Below, in pieces: positions 1 through 7,344 of a DNA stretch of 18,645 bases. Origin of the DNA: Mycetohabitans rhizoxinica HKI 454 (GTDB taxonomy: Bacteria; Pseudomonadota; Gammaproteobacteria; Burkholderiales; Burkholderiaceae); the NCBI RefSeq assembly GCF_000198775.1, contig NC_014722.1:547653-566297 (forward strand). Reading direction: 5' to 3'. The notes beneath the pieces were generated by a model. The model was given only the letters and a program-made list of their open reading frames with translations. It was not told the origin of the DNA and searched no databases. Position numbers and translations under genes: made by a program. Each line of letters opens with the position of its first letter. Positions within the stretch are counted from its first letter, which is position 1.

Positions 1-140
1 GTCTGCTCTCTACACCTTCCAAGACGCCTCACGGCGCCAAGGCTTGGCTCGGCATTAGCTCGGACTCGCGTCCAGGGCCTTCACCGAGTTTGACGGGCTT
101 CACCTCCGGGGTTTCCCCCGAAGGGCTCAAATTTGGTCTG
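1..140 (-). ncRNA. Group I self-splicing intron in tRNA-Leu (5' part, truncated by window)
   Basis: Downstream of the tRNA 5' exon on the minus strand are the landmarks of a small tRNA-type group I ribozyme, resembling the Azoarcus tRNA-Ile intron (subgroup IC3) as I recall it. A 9-bp P2 hairpin (one G-U pair) capped by a GAAA tetraloop lies at 103-124. A GTCAAACTCGGTGAAGG segment follows, whose CTCGG pairs with CCGAG further on in GCCGAGCCAAGC, forming P4. At 1-18 is AAGGTGTAGAGAGCAGAC, matching the conserved P7 region that binds guanosine. P8, P9 and the 3' splice site are outside the window. No endonuclease gene is visible in this part. The 5' border is uncertain by a few bases. Confidence 0.85.
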
Positions 141-174
141 AGTCCCCTGCGTCTACCAATTTCACCACCCGGGC
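139..174 (-). tRNA. tRNA-Leu gene, 5' exon (interrupted)
   Basis: Read on the minus strand from 174, the sequence gives a 7-nt acceptor strand GCCCGGG, then TG, a D-arm GTG-loop-CGC with GGTAGA in the loop, A, the anticodon-stem strand GGGGA, and C-T-C-A of the anticodon loop. The D-arm and acceptor are those of a bacterial leucine tRNA. The expected continuation (A-A-A-TCCCC, variable arm, T-arm) is absent. Instead the sequence runs into a group I intron. If C140 and A139 are exonic, the anticodon would start CA, fitting CAA, but the exon/intron border is not fixed. The 3' exon lies beyond base 1. No convincing promoter hexamers are seen upstream (175-240). Confidence 0.85.
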
Positions 175-426
175 AAAACGGTGAAGCAGCTTGCAACACT
201 ACCTCACACTCACTATCCGTGAGCGATGCTGATCCGCGTAGGATCGAAGTCACCACGCGGCGCAAACCGTGATTATGTCGTAATTCGACACGCTCGGCAA
301 GCATGTCGGTCATGAGTGTCGTGAGCCCATGCATTGTCCGGGTCTGTAGCACGTCATGTGTCCGGTTTGGAGGGGCATAGGGCGCCACCGGTGAGCGGGG
401 CACGTTGCTGAAAGGAAACCCGGAAG
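175..426. other. Non-coding stretch between tRNA-Leu and transposase remnant
   Basis: No credible gene is seen here. The one longer minus-strand open frame (29-403) runs through the tRNA and intron, so it is an artefact. The stretch should contain the tRNA promoter, but no clear -35/-10 pair is recognised. Together with the transposase remnant and the anonymous bases 624-766, it forms about 590 bp without an intact gene. Confidence 0.5.
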
Positions 427-623
427 ATGAGATTCGAAGCAGTCTACAGCGACTGGTAGAACAAGCGGCTCACGCAGGCTGAGGAGGCGGCACGGCTATT
501 GAGGGTTGGCGAGTGCACGTTTGGGCGGCAGAGGGGCGCGACGAGGCCGATGGCCTGCACGGGCTAATCGACAAACGACTATGTCAAGTCTCGCACAAAC
601 GCTTACCGGCGCATGCGCCAGTG
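427..623 (+). pseudogene. Remnant of ISNCY-like transposase N-terminus
   Basis: An ATG at 427, preceded by a GGAA-type ribosome site, opens a frame reading MRFEAVYSDW, then a TAG stop (457-459), then NKRLTQAEEAARLLRVGECTF. Within a further 30 codons a frame change gives DGLHGLIDKRLCQVSHKR. From memory these blocks match, in order, the N-terminal helix-turn-helix region of ISNCY-family transposases common in Burkholderia (MRFEDVY..., RLTQEEAA.LL, GL.DKRL.QVS). The copy therefore carries a nonsense codon and at least one frameshift and ends after about 65 codons of a much longer gene. No terminal inverted repeats or target duplication were found, and bases 624-766 after it hold nothing recognisable. 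The gene is dead; the family name is the less certain part. Confidence 0.6.
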
Positions 624-766
624 ATCAGCGACAACCCGTTGCTTTGTGCTGCGGTATGGCGTCACCGTACGGCGCCTTTTGTTGTATTCAGTCATGCGGT
701 TTTCCTGAGGATGGCGATGGCGTGTAGCGCGATGTCGCGCGAAGCATGACGCGGTAAGAGGCCCGC

Positions 767-1711
767 TCACCATGCATACAAATCGGCGTTGCCCCGCATC
801 GCCTGCTCAATCAGCTTGCGGTTCAGTGTCGGCGAGAGCAATTCGATAAATGTATAGATGTAGCCGCGCAGGTAGGTACCTTGCTTCAATGCAACCCGTG
901 TGGTGTTGGTGCCGAACAGGTGGCCAACAGGAATCGCGCGTAGCGGCCGGTCGCGCTGCGCGTTGAATGCGACGTCAGCCATGATCCCCACGCCCAGGCC
1001 CAGTTCGACATAGGTCTTAATGACATCCGCGTCGATCGCCTCAAGGATGATGTCGGGTGTGAGTCCACGCAAAGCGAACGCTTGGTTAATCTTCGAGCGC
1101 CCCGCGAACGCGTTGTCATAGGTGATCAACGGAAATTGCGCGAGATCGTCCAGCGTGATCTGCTCCTTTTTGTCAAGCAACGCATGTTCGGGCGGTGTGA
1201 CCGCCAAATGATGCCACTGGAATGCCGGCAGCGAGACCAGGTCCTTGTACGTTGAGATGGCCTCGGTTGCGATGGCTAGGTCAGCCTGGTCGTGCAGGAC
1301 CATTTCGGCGACCTGGGTCGGGTTGCCTTGCAAAATCGACAGGTGCACCTTCGGAAACCGCTTTTTGAATTCGGCCACCGCCCGCGGCAGTGAATACCGC
1401 GCCTGCGTGTGGGTAGCGGCGATCACCAGATTGCCTTGGTCCTGCGCTGCGTAATCCTTCCCGACTCTTTTTAGGTTTTCGACCTCTTGTAGGATTTTTT
1501 CCACCGAGGACAAGATGATCCTGCCGGGTTCGGTCAACGAGCGCACGCGCTTGCCGTGCCGGGTGAAGATCTCGACGCCAAGCTCGTCCTCCAACTCGAT
1601 GATCGCCTTCGATACGCCGGGCTGCGAAGTGTACAAGGCCTTGGCCGCCTCAGTTAAGTTGAAATTCTGACGGACGGCCTCGCGCACGAACCGGAACTGA
1701 TGCAGGTTCAT
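767..1711 (-). CDS. cysB: LysR-type regulator of sulfur assimilation CysB
   Basis: A 314-residue LysR-family regulator at the usual CysB length. It has a winged helix-turn-helix at residues about 18-45 (LTEAAKALYTSQPGVSKAI) and a periplasmic-binding-like effector domain from about 92. The effector-site residues described for enteric CysB are present: T100, T102 and Q103 in ATHTQARYSLP, and T149 in AIATE. The segment equivalent to GFTGRS reads AFAGRS, losing one ligand threonine; my recollection is that Burkholderia CysB shows the same. The start at 1711 has GGAAGG about 8 nt upstream. It is divergent from cysI across about 217 bp, the arrangement expected if it activates the sulfate operon when reduced sulfur is scarce (N-acetylserine signal in enterics). 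Some Burkholderia carry a CysB paralogue (SsuR), which this sequence alone does not exclude. Confidence 0.9.
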   Translation of the reverse strand: MNLHQFRFVREAVRQNFNLTEAAKALYTSQPGVSKAIIELEDELGVEIFTRHGKRVRSLTEPGRIILSSVEKILQEVENLKRVGKDYAAQDQGNLVIAATHTQARYSLPRAVAEFKKRFPKVHLSILQGNPTQVAEMVLHDQADLAIATEAISTYKDLVSLPAFQWHHLAVTPPEHALLDKKEQITLDDLAQFPLITYDNAFAGRSKINQAFALRGLTPDIILEAIDADVIKTYVELGLGVGIMADVAFNAQRDRPLRAIPVGHLFGTNTTRVALKQGTYLRGYIYTFIELLSPTLNRKLIEQAMRGNADLYAW

Positions 1712-1928
1712 ATATAACCCTTCCGCATAAGGACAGAATTTTTTAGTCGTTTGACGTATAAAGCGAGTCTATTACGATTTCCCAGTTTTCCCAATATCGA
1801 TATCTGTTTTTGTGCTTTGCAAATGGCGGATTATTCGAACGGGACGGCGGCGCGCAGGGGGTCCCAGGAAGGGTGGACCGGCGCAGTGCACCGTCGGCGC
1901 GCAACGCACATGAAAGACTGGGGCCCCC
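1712..1928. promoter_or_regulatory. Divergent cysB/cysI control region
   Basis: This 217-bp spacer starts AT-rich (about 1712-1835), clearly unlike the surrounding coding DNA, then turns GC-rich near cysI. It should carry both promoters and CysB sites. Possible elements are TTGACG at 1751-1756 and a weak TTGTGC (about 1809) with TATTCG 16 nt further on, facing cysI. Neither is a strong sigma-70 match, and CysB sites are too degenerate to call by eye. A GGGGCCCC palindrome (1920-1927) abuts the cysI start codon, and no good Shine-Dalgarno sequence precedes it. Confidence 0.5.
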
Positions 1929-3611
1929 ATGTATCAATACGACCAGTACGACCAGACAAGCGTCGACGAGCGTGTCCGGCAGTATGCCGACCAAGTCCGC
2001 CGGCGTTTGTCTGGAGAACTGACCGAGGAAGAATTCCGCCCGCTGCGATTGCAAAACGGGTTGTACATGCAGCGGCACGCCTATATGCATCGTATTGCGG
2101 TTCCGTACGGCAACCTGCGCAGCGACCAGCTGCGGATGCTGGCGCGCATTGCACGCGAGCACGATCGCGGCTACGGCCATTTCTCGACGCGCTCGAACAT
2201 GCAGTTCAACTGGATCAAACTGGAGGAAACGCCGGAGATCCTGAGCAAGCTCGCGTCGGTGCAGATGCACGCGATCCAGACCTCGGGCAACTGTATCCGT
2301 AACATCACCGCTGACCAGTTCGCCGGCGTCGCGCCGGACGAGATCGTCGATCCGCGGCCATGGGCCGAGTTGCTGCGCCAATGGTCCACATTCCATCCCG
2401 AATTTGCGTGGCTGCCGCGCAAGTTCAAGATCGCCGTTGCCGGCGCGACGCAGGATCGTGCCGCTGTGCAGTTGCACGACCTAGGCGTTTATCTGAAGCG
2501 CGATGCTGATGGCGAGGTGATGTGCAGCGTGTTGGTGGGTGGCGGCATGGGCCGCACGCCAATTCTGGGCTCGATCATCAAGGAAGATCTGCCGTGGCAG
2601 CACCTGCTGACGTATTGCGAGGCCGTGCTGCGGGTGTATAACCGGTTCGGCCGTCGCGATAATTTGTTCAAGGCTCGGATCAAGATCCTAGTTAAGGCGC
2701 TCGGCAAAGACAAGTTTTCGCAGCAGGTGGAGCAGGAGTGGCAGCACTTAAAGGACGGCCCGTCGACGCTGACCCGCGACGAGGTGCAGCGCGTCGCGCA
2801 GCATTTCGCGCCGCCCCCGTATGAAAAGCTGTCCGATACCGACGCGTCGTTCGAACAGCACTTACTGGAGAACCGGGCATTCGCACGCTGGGTCGAGCGC
2901 AATGTGTCCCCCCATCGCGTGCCGGGCTATGCCGCGGTGACGTTGTCGTTGAAGCCTGGCGCCATGTGGAATTATCAGCCGCCGGGCGACGTGACCGATA
3001 CGCAGATGGAAGCGCTCGCCGATTGGGCCGATGTGTACAGCTTCGGTCAGCTGCGCGTATCGCACGAGCAAAACCTGATCCTTGCGAACGTGAAGCAGCG
3101 CGATTTGTACACGCTATGGGAAAAGGCCCGCGAAGTCGGCTGCGGCGCGCCGAACGTCGGGTTGCTTACCGACATCATTGCCTGTCCGGGCGGTGATTTC
3201 TGCTCGCTGGCCAACGCGAAGTCGATCCCGATCGCGCAGGCAATCCAGCAGCGCTTCGACGATCTGGATTACGTGTACGACCTGGGCGAGCTGTCGTTGA
3301 ACATCTCCGGCTGCATGAACTCGTGCGGCCACCATCACGTCGGCAATATCGGCATTCTGGGCGTGGACAAGGATGGCTCCGAGTGGTACCAGGTCTCGCT
3401 TGGCGGTGAGCAGGGCAACGCATCGGCACTGGGCCGGGTGATCGGGCCGTCGTTCGCCGCCGACGAGGTGCCAGAGGTCATCACCAAGGTGATCGATACG
3501 TTCGTCGAGCATCGTGTCGAGGACGAACGTTTCATCGATACGTATAAGCGGATCGGCATGGCGCCGTTCAAGCAACGGGTGTACGCGGCGCGTCAACCGG
3601 CGCATGCGTGA
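1929..3611 (+). CDS. cysI: Assimilatory sulfite reductase hemoprotein (nitrite/sulfite reductase family)
   Basis: A 560-residue siroheme/[4Fe-4S] reductase performing the six-electron reduction of sulfite to sulfide in the cytoplasm. The family's siroheme-side motif TSGNCIRNITAD is at 118-129. The cluster ligands are complete: C419 and C425 (CPGGDFC) and C462 and C466 (CMNSC, followed by GHHHVGN). The layout is two repeated ferredoxin-like plus catalytic halves. The start at 1929 is the only sensible one, because there is no in-frame start just upstream; its ribosome site is poor. It is first in the operon and followed closely by the DUF934 gene. No flavoprotein subunit CysJ is encoded nearby, so electrons probably come from ferredoxin or via the DUF934 partner. 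Assimilatory nitrite reductases belong to the same superfamily, but the cys neighbours fix the assignment. Confidence 0.93.
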   Translation: MYQYDQYDQTSVDERVRQYADQVRRRLSGELTEEEFRPLRLQNGLYMQRHAYMHRIAVPYGNLRSDQLRMLARIAREHDRGYGHFSTRSNMQFNWIKLEETPEILSKLASVQMHAIQTSGNCIRNITADQFAGVAPDEIVDPRPWAELLRQWSTFHPEFAWLPRKFKIAVAGATQDRAAVQLHDLGVYLKRDADGEVMCSVLVGGGMGRTPILGSIIKEDLPWQHLLTYCEAVLRVYNRFGRRDNLFKARIKILVKALGKDKFSQQVEQEWQHLKDGPSTLTRDEVQRVAQHFAPPPYEKLSDTDASFEQHLLENRAFARWVERNVSPHRVPGYAAVTLSLKPGAMWNYQPPGDVTDTQMEALADWADVYSFGQLRVSHEQNLILANVKQRDLYTLWEKAREVGCGAPNVGLLTDIIACPGGDFCSLANAKSIPIAQAIQQRFDDLDYVYDLGELSLNISGCMNSCGHHHVGNIGILGVDKDGSEWYQVSLGGEQGNASALGRVIGPSFAADEVPEVITKVIDTFVEHRVEDERFIDTYKRIGMAPFKQRVYAARQPAHA

Positions 3612-3619
3612 GGTGGAAG

Positions 3620-4189
3620 ATGACTCAAGCCATTGAAAAAATCATCCGACAACGCCAGGTCGTGGACGACGACTGGAGCGTCGTGCGTGTCGCGCAGGAC
3701 GGCTCGCTGCCGGTCGTCCGGTCATTGCCGGCGGGCCGCGTTATCGTGCCGCTGCCCTACTGGCAAGCCGAGCGTGACGCGTTGCTCGCCGCACGCGACA
3801 AGTCGCAGCGCGGCGTGTGGCTCGCGCCGGACAGCGAGCCGGCCGAGTTGGCCGACGACCTAGAACACATTGCGCTGGTCGCCGTGGATTTTCCGGTGTT
3901 CCGTGACGGGCGGGGCTATAGCATCGGGCGGCTGTTGCGCGAGCGCTATGGCTGGAAGGGGCAGTTGCGGGCGATCGGCGATGTGTTGCGCGATCAACTG
4001 CTGTACCTGTCACGCTGCGGCTTCGATGCGTTTGCGGTGCGTGCGGACAAGGATATCCATGACGCGTTGAAGGCGTTCGACGAGCTGAGCGTATGCTATC
4101 AGGGCGCGTTCGACGAGCCGCGCCCGTTATTCCGGCGCCGCGCGCAAGCCGCGGCGGTCAGCCACGCGAGCGCGGTGGGCCAGCCATGA
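3620..4189 (+). CDS. DUF934 protein of the cysI operon
   Basis: A 189-residue protein of the DUF934 family, which typically sits immediately after cysI in beta- and gammaproteobacteria lacking cysJ. Its exact role is not known to me; involvement in electron supply to sulfite reductase is often suggested. The most recognisable segment is residues about 76-135, with DFPVFRDGRGYSIGRLLRE and GDVLRDQLLYLSRCGFDAF. I chose the ATG at 3620 over the GTG at 3608 because GAGGTGGAAG lies directly before it and 3608 overlaps the cysI stop. It ends in ATGA, sharing bases with the cysH start, so the two are probably translationally coupled. No signal peptide or membrane segment is seen, so it should be cytoplasmic. 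Confidence 0.85.
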   Translation: MTQAIEKIIRQRQVVDDDWSVVRVAQDGSLPVVRSLPAGRVIVPLPYWQAERDALLAARDKSQRGVWLAPDSEPAELADDLEHIALVAVDFPVFRDGRGYSIGRLLRERYGWKGQLRAIGDVLRDQLLYLSRCGFDAFAVRADKDIHDALKAFDELSVCYQGAFDEPRPLFRRRAQAAAVSHASAVGQP

Positions 4190-4950
4190 GCGAAACCGTC
4201 GTCACGTTCGGGCGTGCGGCGCCGAGCGATCCGCTCGTACACGCCGAGTCGCTCACGCCGCAGCGCGAGCAGCGCATCGAGAGGCTCGATGCGCTGCTCG
4301 CCACGATTGCGGCGAGCCACACGTGTGTGAAGTTTGCCAGTAGCCTGGCCGCCGAGGACATGCTACTGACCCATGCGATTCTGTCGCGCAACCTGCCGAT
4401 TATCATTTTCTCGCTGAATACGGGCCGGCTGCATGCCGAAACGGTCAGCATGATCGAGCAGGTCCGGCAGCGTTATGGCTACGTCATCGAACAATGGCAT
4501 CCGCAGCAGGGGGCGGTCGACGCGTATATCAGCGAGCATGGGCTGAATGCGTTTTACGACAGCATCGAGCTGCGCAAGCGGTGTTGCGAGATCCGCAAGG
4601 TCGAGCCATTAAATCACGCGCTGGCTGGCGCGCAAGCGTGGGTGACCGGGCAGCGGCGTGAGCAATCGGTCACCCGTGCGCAACTGCCTGAACGAGAGCA
4701 GGATGGGGCACGCGGCATCGCAAAGTACAACCCGCTCGCCGACTGGACCGAGGCCGACGTCTGGGCCTATCTGAAGGCGTACGACGTGCCGGTCAATCCA
4801 TTGCATGCGCGCGGTTACCCAAGCATCGGCTGCGAGCCGTGCACGCGCGCGATCCGCGCCGGCGAGGATCGTCGCGCCGGACGCTGGTGGTGGGAAAGCC
4901 GCGACTCGAAGGAGTGTGGGCTGCATCCGGGCGCGCCAGCCCGAGCTTGA
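4186..4950 (+). CDS. cysH: Phosphoadenosine/adenosine phosphosulfate reductase, APS type
   Basis: A 254-residue CysH. It reduces activated sulfate to sulfite using thioredoxin. The APS-reducing, iron-sulfur form is indicated by the cysteine pair C133-C134 (KRCCEIRK) and C216-x-x-C219 (IGCEPCTR), which bind a [4Fe-4S] cluster and are absent from enteric PAPS reductases. The catalytic C-terminal cysteine is C244 in KECGLH. The sulfonucleotide-binding region begins near residue 50 (SSLAAEDMLLTHAI). The ATG at 4186 overlaps the DUF934 stop (ATGA). A longer open frame extends upstream into DUF934, but the overlap start gives the normal family length. No APS kinase is encoded in the window, consistent with direct use of APS. 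Confidence 0.92.
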   Translation: MSETVVTFGRAAPSDPLVHAESLTPQREQRIERLDALLATIAASHTCVKFASSLAAEDMLLTHAILSRNLPIIIFSLNTGRLHAETVSMIEQVRQRYGYVIEQWHPQQGAVDAYISEHGLNAFYDSIELRKRCCEIRKVEPLNHALAGAQAWVTGQRREQSVTRAQLPEREQDGARGIAKYNPLADWTEADVWAYLKAYDVPVNPLHARGYPSIGCEPCTRAIRAGEDRRAGRWWWESRDSKECGLHPGAPARA

Positions 4951-4976
4951 ACCGAATCGAAGCATTGAGGACGACT

Positions 4977-5939
4977 ATGAGCACGTTGCTCGAACCGACG
5001 GACACCACCCCGCGCCACAACACGGCCACGCGCCTAGACCACCTGGATTGGCTTGAGGCGGAATCGATCCATATTCTGCGCGAGTTAGTGGCCGAATGCG
5101 CAAGGCCGGCGCTGCTGTTCTCCGGCGGCAAGGATTCGGTCGTCGTGCTGCATCTCGCACTCAAGGCCTTCGGCCTCGGCTCCGGGCGCCGCACGCAGTT
5201 GCCTTTTCCGCTGGTGCATATCGACACGGGGCATAACTACCCCGAGGTCATTGAGTTCCGGGACCGCCGGGCCGCGCAGATCGGCGCGCAACTGGTCGTG
5301 GGCCACGTCGAGGACTCGATCCGGCGCGGCACGGTGCGGCTGCGGCACGAAACCGATTCGCGCAACGCCGCGCAGGCGGTGACGTTGCTGGAGACGATTG
5401 ACGCACACCGCTACGACGCGATGATCGGCGGCGCGCGCCGCGACGAAGAGAAGGCTCGGGCAAAGGAGCGGATTTTCTCGTTTCGGGACGAGTTCGGCCA
5501 ATGGGACCCGAAAGCGCAACGGCCGGAGCTGTGGCGCTTGTTCAACACGCGCCTGCATCCGGGCGAGCACCTGCGTGTGTTCCCGATCTCGAATTGGACC
5601 GAACTTGACGTGTGGCAGTACATCGCGCGTGAAAACCTCGAATTGCCGTCGATCTACTATGCGCACGAGCGCGAGATCGTTCGCCGCAACGCTCTGCTGG
5701 TGCCGGTCACACCGCTCACGCCCAAGCGCGACGGAGAAACCAGCGAGTCCTTGCGGGTGCGATTTCGCACCGTCGGCGACATCAGTTGCACCTGCCCCGT
5801 CGCCAGCGACGCGGACACGGTCGAAAAGATCATTGCCGAGACCGCGGTGACGCAGATCACCGAACGCGGCGCGACCCGAATGGATGACCAAACCTGCGAG
5901 GCGGCGATGGAGCAGCGCAAGAAGCAAGGATATTTTTGA
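4977..5939 (+). CDS. cysD: Sulfate adenylyltransferase subunit 2
   Basis: A 320-residue catalytic subunit of ATP sulfurylase, which with CysN forms APS from sulfate and ATP. The PP-loop ATP pyrophosphatase motif SGGKDS is at 49-54, after the family N-terminal HLDWLEAESIHILRE. Other family segments present are HIDTGHNYPEVIEFRD, GGARRDEEKARAKERIFSFR, FPISNWTELDVWQYI and the C-terminal EQRKKQGYF. The open frame extends upstream to 4839, but the ATG at 4977 has GAGGA about 8 nt upstream, lies 26 nt after cysH, and starts the protein where homologues start. It is cytoplasmic and sits inside the sulfate operon. Confidence 0.94.
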   Translation: MSTLLEPTDTTPRHNTATRLDHLDWLEAESIHILRELVAECARPALLFSGGKDSVVVLHLALKAFGLGSGRRTQLPFPLVHIDTGHNYPEVIEFRDRRAAQIGAQLVVGHVEDSIRRGTVRLRHETDSRNAAQAVTLLETIDAHRYDAMIGGARRDEEKARAKERIFSFRDEFGQWDPKAQRPELWRLFNTRLHPGEHLRVFPISNWTELDVWQYIARENLELPSIYYAHEREIVRRNALLVPVTPLTPKRDGETSESLRVRFRTVGDISCTCPVASDADTVEKIIAETAVTQITERGATRMDDQTCEAAMEQRKKQGYF

Positions 5940-5985
5940 GTGCCTGACTGGTCCCCTGACCCGATACGAATTGACGTAAAACACC

Positions 5986-7302
5986 ATGAGCCTGAACCAG
6001 ACCGAAGACCTCGGCGTACTGCGTTTCATCACCGCCGGCAGTGTCGATGACGGCAAGAGCACGCTGATCGGGCGCTTGCTGTATGACAGCAAGGCCGTAT
6101 TGTCCGACCAGTTGTCGGCCCTGTCGCGCGCGAAGAACAAGCGCGCCGTCGGTGAGGACATCGACCTGTCGCTGTTGACCGATGGACTGGAGGCCGAGCG
6201 TGAGCAGGGGATCACGATCGATGTGGCATACCGGTACTTTGCCACTGTCAAGCGCAAGTTCATCATCGCGGACACGCCGGGGCATGAACAATACACGCGC
6301 AACATGGTGACGGGTGCGTCAACCGCACACGCGGCGATCATCCTGGTAGACGCGACGCGGGTGAGTGTGAACGATGCGGCGCGCACGCAGCTGCTGCCGC
6401 AGACCAAGCGCCATAGCGCGATCGTCAAGTTGCTGGGCTTGCCGCACGTGATCGTCGCGGTCAACAAGATGGATCTAATCGAGTTTAGCGAGGCACGCTT
6501 CAATCAGATTCGCGATGCGTACGTTGAGCTGGCCGCGCAGTTGGGCCTGGCCAACGTGCGCTTTGTGCCGGTTTCGGCGCTCAAGGGCGACAACGTTGTC
6601 GCCGCGAGCGAGCGCATGCCGTGGTATGCCGGCGAGCCGCTATTGGATATGCTGGAGTCGCTGCCGGTGGACCAGCAGGTGAACGCGGCGCTGCGTCTGC
6701 CGGTGCAGTGGGTCGCGCGGCAGGACGGCGCGCAGGCGGACGATTTTCGCGGCTACATGGGGCGCGTCGAATCTGGCGAGATCGAGGTCGGGCAGACCGT
6801 GGCCGTGTTGCCGGCCCAGCGCCGGGCGAGCGTGGTGCAGATCATCGTGCCGGTGTCAGGTGGCACCGCCTCGGTTGACCGGGCGTTTGCTGGCCAATGC
6901 GTGACGGTGTGTCTGGCCGAGGATATCGACGTATCACGTGGCGATACGCTGGTGGCCGCGGACGATGTCCCGACGCCGGCCCGCAAGCTGCAGGCGGACC
7001 TGTGCTGGTTCGACGACGCGCCGTTGTCGCTGCAACGCAAGTACCTGCTCAAGCAGACGAGCGCGACCGTGTTTGCACGCGTCAGTGCGATCGAGCGGGT
7101 GCTCGACGTGCATACGTTGTCGCATGCCACTGGGCGGGATGCATTGGCAATGAACGATATCGGCACGGTGTCCCTGACGCTGCAAAAGCCGGTAGTCGTG
7201 GATACGTACGATAGTCATCCGGGTACCGGGGCGTTCGTGCTGATCGACGAGGCGACCCACCAGACGGTCGCTGCTGGCATGATCCGTGCCTATTCGGCGT
7301 GA
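5986..7302 (+). CDS. cysN: Sulfate adenylyltransferase subunit 1 (GTPase)
   Basis: A 438-residue EF-Tu-like GTPase that drives APS synthesis by CysD. The G motifs are intact: P-loop GSVDDGKS (18-25), DTPGH (96-100) and NKMD (160-163), followed by two beta-barrel domains to the C-terminus. It ends without the APS-kinase (CysC) domain found fused as CysNC in some bacteria. This agrees with the APS-type CysH two genes upstream. It starts 46 nt after cysD with only a weak ribosome site, so its translation may be less efficient or assisted by upstream ribosomes. Confidence 0.94.
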   Translation: MSLNQTEDLGVLRFITAGSVDDGKSTLIGRLLYDSKAVLSDQLSALSRAKNKRAVGEDIDLSLLTDGLEAEREQGITIDVAYRYFATVKRKFIIADTPGHEQYTRNMVTGASTAHAAIILVDATRVSVNDAARTQLLPQTKRHSAIVKLLGLPHVIVAVNKMDLIEFSEARFNQIRDAYVELAAQLGLANVRFVPVSALKGDNVVAASERMPWYAGEPLLDMLESLPVDQQVNAALRLPVQWVARQDGAQADDFRGYMGRVESGEIEVGQTVAVLPAQRRASVVQIIVPVSGGTASVDRAFAGQCVTVCLAEDIDVSRGDTLVAADDVPTPARKLQADLCWFDDAPLSLQRKYLLKQTSATVFARVSAIERVLDVHTLSHATGRDALAMNDIGTVSLTLQKPVVVDTYDSHPGTGAFVLIDEATHQTVAAGMIRAYSA

Positions 7303-7344
7303 TGTATCCTATTGTGATCCGGTGATCGCGAACGGACAGGAGCG

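Noticed and set aside
29..403. Minus-strand open frame of 124 codons
   Set aside because: It runs through the tRNA-Leu exon and group I intron, which explain that DNA; no protein family resemblance.
727..740. GCGCGA-TG-TCGCGC palindrome after cysB as a terminator
   Set aside because: The loop is only 2 nt and no T tract follows; could simply be a CG-rich chance palindrome.
1743..2477. 244-codon minus-strand frame across the cysB-cysI spacer and cysI
   Set aside because: Antisense to the strongly conserved cysI; a composition shadow of GC-rich codons without family features.
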